Below are positions 58,351 to 64,000 of a DNA stretch of 64,000 nt, in pieces. Each line of letters starts with the position of its first letter. Within the stretch, counting starts at the first letter, position 1. A program made the position numbers and the translations under genes. The DNA is taken from assembly GCA_940671915.1 (NCBI GenBank), contig CALNVZ010003434.1:24646878-24710877 (forward strand), in the 5' to 3' direction. Below the pieces are notes generated by a model. It saw only the letters and a list, made by a program, of their open reading frames with translations, was not told the origin of the DNA and did no database searches. Source of the stretch: Paracentrotus lividus. Its lineage: Eukaryota > Echinodermata > Echinoidea > Camarodonta > Echinidae.

Positions 58351-59480
58351 AGGAGGACTCCAGGCTGAAATTAAAAGTTTTGTAAAGTAAAGTAAAATTT
58401 AACAAGCACAACACAGAAAATTCATCAAAATCGGAGGAAAAATAACAAAGTTATGCATTTTTTTAGGTATTGAATTTTTTCGTAAAACAGTTCTTGGCAT
58501 TGTCTCATTGTCTCATTTGAATATTTGAATATTCAAATGAGCAAAATGATGATGTCACAGTCCCCTACTTCTTGTGTATTTTATTATAGTAAATAGTGGT
58601 AGTATTTTAAGAGTTGTGATTGGTTGAAATGATGTCACGTGTCATTCACGTTTTGTTATATTGAACGGTTTTTGTTATATTGAACGGTTTTTTTGTTATA
58701 TTGAACGGTTTTTACCTGTGTTAAAATGAATGTGGAAATCGATTGCCTTGTTGCTCAAGCGCGTAATAACAGTAAAATGGTGCGCACAACAATAGATACG
58801 CGGAGCGACAATATACGTCACAATAGCTTAATTAGCACCAAAGATTTGGCAAACATTTGCAAAGATAAAACCAGATTAGGCAAGGTCAAAGATCTAGGGG
58901 TCTATTTACTATAATAAATAGTGCATGCATCTATTAATGCAACATTACTGACTATGTGAACTCCAAATACTAAATTATCCCTCGGGCACATCTGTTTCAA
59001 CTCGGCCTACGGCCTCGGTGAAATAAATGTGTCCTCGGGGATAATTTAGTATTTGTCGTGCACATAATCTAGTATGTTGCATGGTAGAGCATGCACTATT
59101 TATATAATATGAAATCCTATTTTTTCTCATTTTTTCATATATTGCGTATACAGAAAATCTATCCCACATACTGAAATAGGTAAAAGCACTAGTGACCTTG
59201 AACATTCAACAAGGATTAATCCCTGTTATTATGTCCTTGGGGGAGAAAATCTTGATAATAGGTATTTCATACAATAAAATACAAAGAAAGTAGGGGGACT
59301 GAGACATCATCAGTTTGCCAATTTGAAGATGGCAAAAACTGTTTCTAAAAAATTCAAAACCTAAGAAAATTCATAACTTTGCTATTTGTGATTCGATTTT
59401 TGATGAAATTTTCAGTGTTGTGCTTTTTAGATTTTACTTTATTTTTCTAATAATGCAAATCTCCAGCCCGGAGGAGTCCT
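58351..59480. mobile_element. Family D MITE, copy 2, with nested insertion
   Basis: Head-to-tail with copy 1, sharing the single TTAA between them; the right TTAA is 59481-59484. The copy is split by ~520 bp of foreign sequence at about 58588-59108. Confidence 0.8.
58588..59108. mobile_element. Insertion nested in the family D MITE
   Basis: Boundaries resemble short inverted ends (TATAGTAAATAGTG ... CACTATTTATATA). It carries three tandem 'ttgttatattgaacggttt' units (58655-58710) and a ~90-bp hairpin (58968-59057, AAATACTAAATTATCCC pairing with GGGATAATTTAGTATTT). The exact ends are approximate. Confidence 0.55.
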
Positions 59481-59611
59481 TTAAAGGCTGCCATGATGAA
59501 AAAAATTATGCCTTTGAGATTGTGCAAATGTCAGAAAGACTAAAGAGCATCCAATTACCAGGGTAGTTGTAAAGAACTTAGAGATTAAATTGTTTCATAC
59601 TAAATGTTATA

Positions 59612-60725
59612 CAGTGCGTCCCAGAAAAAAAAGTGTAAACCCAACTTTGAGAGCCTCATATTAAAATATTAAAGGAGAATTGTCCCTTTGTAGATAGTTG
59701 GCTTACTGTGGATGCAGAAAAATCAAATAAGCACATTAGTGAAGATTTGGTGAAAATCGGATAATTGATAAAGTTATGAGTATTTGAATATTGAGATCTC
59801 TAATGACATAGGAAATCTCCCGTTGGCAACGCGGTCACCATTTGTGACCTCACAAAGGGAGAACTCCCCATATGGTGTGCACAAAAACTATTCAAACTGT
59901 CTCTTTATTTTCATTCTAATGATAGAACAGCTTTACTTTTCATGATATATTACGACTTTCATATATTTACAAGTCATCCCATTAAGAGATTCTTTATTCT
60001 CCCTTTAGAATCAAGAAAAAAGATGATTTTAGTACAATGAGTACAATAGATATGGGAAAGATCTCCCTGCATTACATCACACATCATGATCGCGTTGCGA
60101 ATTGGAGGATCTCCATATCATAAGTGATCTCAAAATCTAAAAATTCGTATCTCTCTTATTCATTGCCTGATTTTTCTGAAAATTTCCCAAAATGTCTTGG
60201 GGGTTTGTCTCCATTCACTGAAGCTAAATTTCCCTGAGGGGATAATTTCCCTTTAAAGCTTGTGTGACCTTGAAATTTATTTTATGATAAAGAGCAACTC
60301 ATATTCTATTCAATGATATCAAACTTATACTTCTGTTGTAATGGATGACTAAGCAGTTAGGCTTTAAAAAACAAGCATAAAAAAAAGTTCCCTATACCAA
60401 GTTTGAGCAAAAGCAGCCCTTGCATTTCAATAGTCCAAGTAATCCTTTGTCCCTAATGAATGGGCTCATGAAGGCTGACCTCAAACAAACAATTGAATGA
60501 TCAGAGAGCCAGGGCTGCTTCTCAGAAAATGTGGTACAAATGGTTTCTGACCAAAGTTTCAAAACTTGAGTGCTCAGTCATTCATGACAGCACAGGTACA
60601 GTTTTGGCATCACTGGATAGAAAATGAGTTACTCTTTGCCATGATTTAAAAATAAATGACAAATAAGTTATAAATTTTAATACCAGGCTCTCAAATTTGG
60701 GTTTACTTTTATCTGGGATGCACTG
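59612..60725. mobile_element. TA-flanked MITE with CAGTGCGTCCCAG ends, hosting another MITE
   Basis: The ~50-bp terminal inverted repeats carry CAGTGCGTCCCAGA / TCTGGGATGCACTG and the 'gtaaacccaa.tttgagagcct' block, flanked by TA. Typical Tc1/mariner-type ends. The family E element sits inside its left part. Confidence 0.8.
59673..60252. mobile_element. TTAA-flanked foldback MITE, family E (nested)
   Basis: Ends AGGAGAATTGTCCC and GGGATAATTTCCCT between TTAA (59669-59672 and 60253-60256). The arms are imperfect inverted copies (for example 'gaaaatcggataattgataaagttatgag' type sequence, opposed near 60145). It was inserted into the element at 59612-60725. Confidence 0.7.
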
Positions 60726-60727
60726 TA

Positions 60728-61006
60728 TAAATCACAACTATCATTATCATAATTGTATAGCATATTATGATTATCACATGAAATGTACTTTCAAAAAGTT
60801 TTAACATAATACTGCAGTCCACTCCTGCTGTTTAAAGGCGCTTGGAACCATGTCAATAACCTTATTATAACAAAATCTCATTATAAAATAACACATAGGT
60901 GTTGAGAAACTCTATCGATGGCACAATGGGCACTAAGAAAAGTACAAAAATGACATGGTCATTTCAAATTTGATGAAAATGTATTAATGAGCATTTAAAT
61001 ACCCAC
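60728..61006. other. Remainder of ANKFY1 intron
   Basis: No additional feature seen. Confidence 0.4.
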
Positions 61007-61153
61007 CACTATTGCCATTATCATCCTTGGTATCAACATTGATGCCGTTCTCAATGAGATACTAACATATGGTTGAATGGTCTTTAGCTGCTGCCATATG
61101 AAGGGCATTCTGCTTATGGTATTCAGGTCCATCACGCTAGCACCGGCTAATAA
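61007..61153 (-). CDS. ANKFY1: ANKFY1 ankyrin exon with frameshift and in-frame TAG
   Basis: Begins after acceptor tttcacag with L-L-A-G-A-S-V and ends at donor GTGGGT. To follow the family, one base must be restored after GTGA (near 61130), giving E-Y-H-K-Q-N-A-L-H-M-A-A-A-K-D-H-S-T-I-C. A TAG then occurs where Ser-(Val/Ile) is expected (61062-61067), followed by L-I-E-N-G-I-N-V-D-T-K-D-D-N-G-N-S. Length is 147 nt, while flanking phases require 1 mod 3. Splice sites and residues are otherwise well kept, so sequence error is the likelier reading. Confidence 0.78.
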
Positions 61154-61754
61154 CTGTGAAAGAAAGGAAGGGGGTATATAGTCAATATGATCAGTTATTA
61201 ATATTATCATCATTTAAAGTTCACATTTGGGATTTTTTTCGTGTTTCAAATACTTATAGATTGTGTAGTATTTTAGTTCATCATTCACTGGAGCAGAAGA
61301 GAGCATCACCCCAAATAGATAGTTTCACCCATTTCTATGCTTACACATCATGTAATGCAAATCATTAGGAGTACACGCTAATATGCAGTAAGCATTGCTG
61401 ATTAATTGTTGCAGTATTTCCACTTGCCAGTCAAAATCTTAAAAATATATAATAGTTAGATCCAATTTACCAGAGTCCCGTCTCTAGCACTACTCGTTAG
61501 AGTTTACAAATCTATCTGAAACAGTACAGCCATTGCACTCTATAACATAACACGATGATCCACAGCATTTATATTGTGCCATATTTCAGTTGAAAACCTT
61601 CAAAGGTGCAGGCTCATTTAATCAAGTTAATTACTATACATCTGCCAAAATAAGTGAGTTTTGGGCATGATTTGAAGTGCTCAATGCTGTCAATTTCACG
61701 GAGCAAAGAAGGGAGGGAGTTCCACAGGCACACGCTCAATCATTACTGTCTTAC
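61154..61754. other. ANKFY1 intron, nothing recognised
   Basis: AT-rich intron without clear repeat boundaries. Confidence 0.5.
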
Positions 61755-61931
61755 CAGATTCCTGACGATGATCTCAGAACCAGCCTGGACTGCTAAATGA
61801 AGAGGAGTGAGTTGAGACGAGTCTTGAATTCTAGACGTTACGTTGGCTCGGACACTGATCAGGAACAACACACTCTCAATGTCTGACTTCTCAACGGCAA
61901 CGTGAAGAAAGTTCCTGCCTTTGTTGTCGAG
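61755..61931 (-). CDS. ANKFY1: ANKFY1 ankyrin exon
   Basis: 59 codons, phase 0 at both ends, between acceptor cttcacag and donor GTAAGA. Encodes L-D-N-K-G-R-N-F-L-H-V-A-V, then S-D-I-E-S-V-L-F-L-I-S-V, then L-T-P-L-H-L-A-V-Q-A-G-S-E-I-I-V-R-N-L. Two ankyrin repeats with their T-P-L-H-type turns are visible. This block is among the most conserved parts of rabankyrin-5 and anchors the gene assignment. Frame intact. Confidence 0.93.
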
Positions 61932-62459
61932 CTGTGAAGTTACAAAAGTCCAAATTACCCTGATTAACATTATGAAGGACTTATTTTATTATCACTTCTT
62001 TAGTCAAATAATTTCCAATAGCTATAATCATATATAATATGTGCCAAACAAGAAAGGAAAAATTATTTCTCTTAGTCTTTTTTTTTTCTCTCTTTCTACC
62101 TCTCTCTTCTCTCACTTCCTTTGTCAGTTGATCTTTCATGTTATTGTGGAAAAATAGTTACTCTTTATGTTTACTCTTTTATAATCAAAATTTGATCATT
62201 CCAGTAATATTGCACAAAGATCAGTAGGAACTTCTTAGTCTTTGCTACTGATATCAAAGTAAATCCAAACTTTGAATCTTGAATCATTTACTGACAAGTA
62301 AGACGCTCAGTTAATTATATTTTTGAAGATCTGCTCGAGGTCCTTACTTTTTTATAAATTTGTTATCATAAGCAGTGTCCGACTCTAGGTTTCAACGTGA
62401 AAAATTAAAAAAATTCAAATCTAGCAAACAATAACCAAAACACTGGGCATGCAGCCTAC
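61932..62459. other. ANKFY1 intron, nothing recognised
   Basis: T/C-rich tract near 62080-62120; otherwise unremarkable. Confidence 0.5.
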
Positions 62460-62660
62460 CTGTTCGGCTGCTCTCGGTTCTCTGTCGAGTATTGCTTGAG
62501 CAGCCTTGTTGTTCTTAAAGGTTAGGGCAGCAGCGAAAGGTGTCAGACCACCCTTGTCTCGTAACGTTAGATCCAGGAGTGGATGAGACATGATAAGACT
62601 TATGAGGGTTGGATGCTGGTTGCTAATGGCGATGTGAAGAGGAGTTCTACCTTCCGCATC
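62460..62660 (-). CDS. ANKFY1: ANKFY1 ankyrin exon
   Basis: 67 codons, phase 0 at both ends, acceptor aaccccag and donor GTAGGC. Encodes D-A-E-G-R-T-P-L-H-I-A-I-S-N-Q-H-P, then L-T-P-F-A-A-A-L-T-F-K-N-N-K-A-A-Q-A-I-L, then E-P-R-A-A-E-Q, joining directly to L-D-N-K-G-R-N in the next exon. Two ankyrin repeats. The first ~70 bases of this exon are duplicated at 63042-63113. Confidence 0.93.
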
Positions 62661-63041
62661 CTGGGGTTAGAAGAAAAAAATCAAAATATCTTTTTACAAA
62701 CAGTTATAATGCTTTTATTAAATCATCTTTTTAATGTTGCATTACCTCGATTTCACCACGCTTTTCTAATTGTGGAATTTCCTATTTATATATGCTATGC
62801 GCAGTACAATATATCATTATAGTATAATATTATTATTATTATGCTTATACATTGAACTTCATTCGGCCTTCAGGTTGCGATACTAAATATCTGAATAAAA
62901 CCTTTTTAAATTCAAATTCAAATTCAAAGATATCCAAAAGTATTCATTTTGACAAGTGTGTTTGTTGTAGTTTTGTGTTGATATTGTAAGGAGGTTATGT
63001 TTAGGTGGTAAAGTTTTAGGTGAAGCAAATTATAGAAAACA

Positions 63042-63113
63042 CATGATCAGACTGATGATGCTTGGATGCTGGTTGCTAATGGCGATGTGAAGAGGAGTTG
63101 TACCCTCCACACC
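63042..63113 (-). pseudogene. Partial duplicate of the ANKFY1 exon at 62460-62660
   Basis: Retains an AG acceptor (ccctag) and 24 in-frame codons (G-V-E-G-T-T-P-L-H-I-A-I-S-N-Q-H-P-S-I-I-S-L-I-M), then diverges completely with no donor. A third, poorer trace of the same segment lies near 63320-63350. Confidence 0.75.
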
Positions 63114-63618
63114 CTAGGGTTGGGAGGAAAAAAAAATCATCACGATAAAAATAAGGGGGTTATGTTTAGGGTGTTATGAATTTTTGATAAGTTGAAACAA
63201 TTATAAGAAAAGACATGATATCCCAAGATATTCATTTTTACAAGTGTGTTGTGTTGTTTTAGTAAGGGGGTTATGTTTAGGTGCTTATGTTTTCAAGCAA
63301 TTATAGAGAAGACATCATGAAAAGGCTGATGATGGTCTGATAATGGTTGGATGATATTGTTCCGACTTTTTAGGAAGACAAGATTTGCGATATTAAAATG
63401 CCTGCAACAGTTTATGTCTAAACAGTGCATTGAATGCCATGACAATATTCTACACTGTAGTTGCTTTTGATGGTTGGCAATTTACAGTAGTTTCATGTTG
63501 TGAATGTTTATGGTTTTACAGTTATGTGATCTCTAAGCATCCTAACGATCAAAAGCCTCATCTGGACCCTCCCCATTTACGTCCAGGCATCCTCGGACTG
63601 ATCACATATTGCACTCAC

Positions 63619-63752
63619 CTTTGCGTTGATATCAGCCTGGTGTTCAATAAGGTACTTCTTCTTCTTCTTCAAGTAGTGTGCATAAACCTCCAAGGAGTAT
63701 CATCACACAACAATGGACTACTTGTTCTTGGCCCCACTCACAGGCATGGTTG
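63619..63752 (-). pseudogene. Duplicate of the ANKFY1 exon at 63882, disrupted by insertion
   Basis: Keeps the GTGAGT donor and both ends of the exon (H-A-C-E-W-G-Q-E-Q-V-V on one side, H-Q-A-D-I-N-A-K-type codons on the other). About 50 extra bases, including (TTC)n, are inserted in the middle and destroy the frame. Its flanks also match those of the true exon, so the duplication included intron. Confidence 0.75.
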
Positions 63753-63881
63753 AGTGAACCACCCCCCCCCCATTCCCCATCGGGTTCACGCATTCTTGGA
63801 CTGTTCACATTTTATATTTGCTCTATTAGACCTTCCTCATTAGACCCAAACATTTTGGGACTGTTCACATATTGCACTCAC

Positions 63882-64000
63882 CTTTGCGTTGATATCAGCC
63901 TGGTGTTCAATAAGGCACTGGACTACTTGTTCTTGGCCCCATTCACAGGCATGGTGGAGTGGACCCTGACCGTCAAACGCCTCGTCAGGACCCTCCCCAT
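63882..64000 (-). CDS. ANKFY1: ANKFY1 ankyrin exon, cut by window end
   Basis: The minus strand reads G-E-G-P-D-E-A-F-D-G-Q-G-P-L-H-H-A-C-E-W-G, then V-V-Q-C-L-I-E-H-Q-A-D-I-N-A-K at donor GTGAGT, phase 0, joining to D-A-E-G-R-T-P-L-H. The 5' end and the rest of the gene (BTB and earlier ankyrin exons in the vertebrate protein) lie outside the window. Confidence 0.9.

Larger units (their letters stand above)
62661..63881. other. ANKFY1 intron with tandem exon-containing duplications
   Basis: Contains an 'attcaaattcaaattcaaa' tail near 62908-62926, perhaps the 3' end of an old non-LTR element. It also holds two or three diverged segmental copies carrying pieces of the flanking ankyrin exons (63042-63113 and 63619-63752, listed separately). 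Confidence 0.6.

Overview
The window looks like an AT-rich metazoan nuclear genome, most probably an echinoderm and perhaps a sea urchin. The pointers are a multi-exon gene with canonical GT/AG introns, THAP/P-type transposase, RTE- and CR1/L2-group non-LTR retrotransposons, many TTAA-flanked foldback MITEs, and the 'tgacctttgacc' dispersed repeat common in marine deuterostomes. The species assignment is inference. There is no sign of bacterial, organelle or phage DNA.

Only one conventional host gene can be named. The minus strand from 64000 down to 53348 carries eight exons encoding about the last 400 residues of ANKFY1 (rabankyrin-5), an endosomal Rab5 effector with ankyrin repeats and a C-terminal FYVE zinc finger. 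The 5' part lies beyond the window. Two of its exons (57541-57633 and 61007-61153) read correctly only if single-base indels are allowed. Two other exons have decaying tandem duplicates in the neighbouring introns.

1-8.8 kb: a P-element/THAP9-like transposon on the minus strand (intact 2.4-kb transposase exon 1967-4411, THAP zinc-finger exons near 7953-8137 and 8627-8720), with TTAA MITEs and a nuclear-receptor-motif repeat around and inside it. 9.0-10.75 kb: a tandem array of five related exons encoding Ser-Met-Pro-Asn-Val repeats. 11.1-17.4 kb: a foldback element with another MITE nested inside it, then a ~4.6-kb element with ~490-bp terminal inverted repeats. 18.1-25.5 kb: a ~75-bp minisatellite, a CRE+TATA promoter-like site and three or four ~1.2-1.3 kb tandem units of unrecognised content. 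25.5-33.5 kb: about 8 kb of badly degraded or poorly assembled hairpin satellite (TGTGGTA motifs). 34.5-45.9 kb: a large inverted arrangement of a 24-bp minisatellite and 5'-truncated RTE retrotransposon copies, plus a degraded CR1/L2-group endonuclease fragment and an N-gap. 45.9-51.4 kb: unassignable, error-rich sequence and a broken RTE reverse transcriptase. 51.4-64 kb: ANKFY1, with introns full of foldback MITEs.

A recurrent theme is consensus quality. The duplicated and satellite tracts carry many single-base indels relative to neighbouring copies, as expected of a long-read assembly poorly polished in repeats. Frameshifts here should therefore not be read as biology without checking reads.
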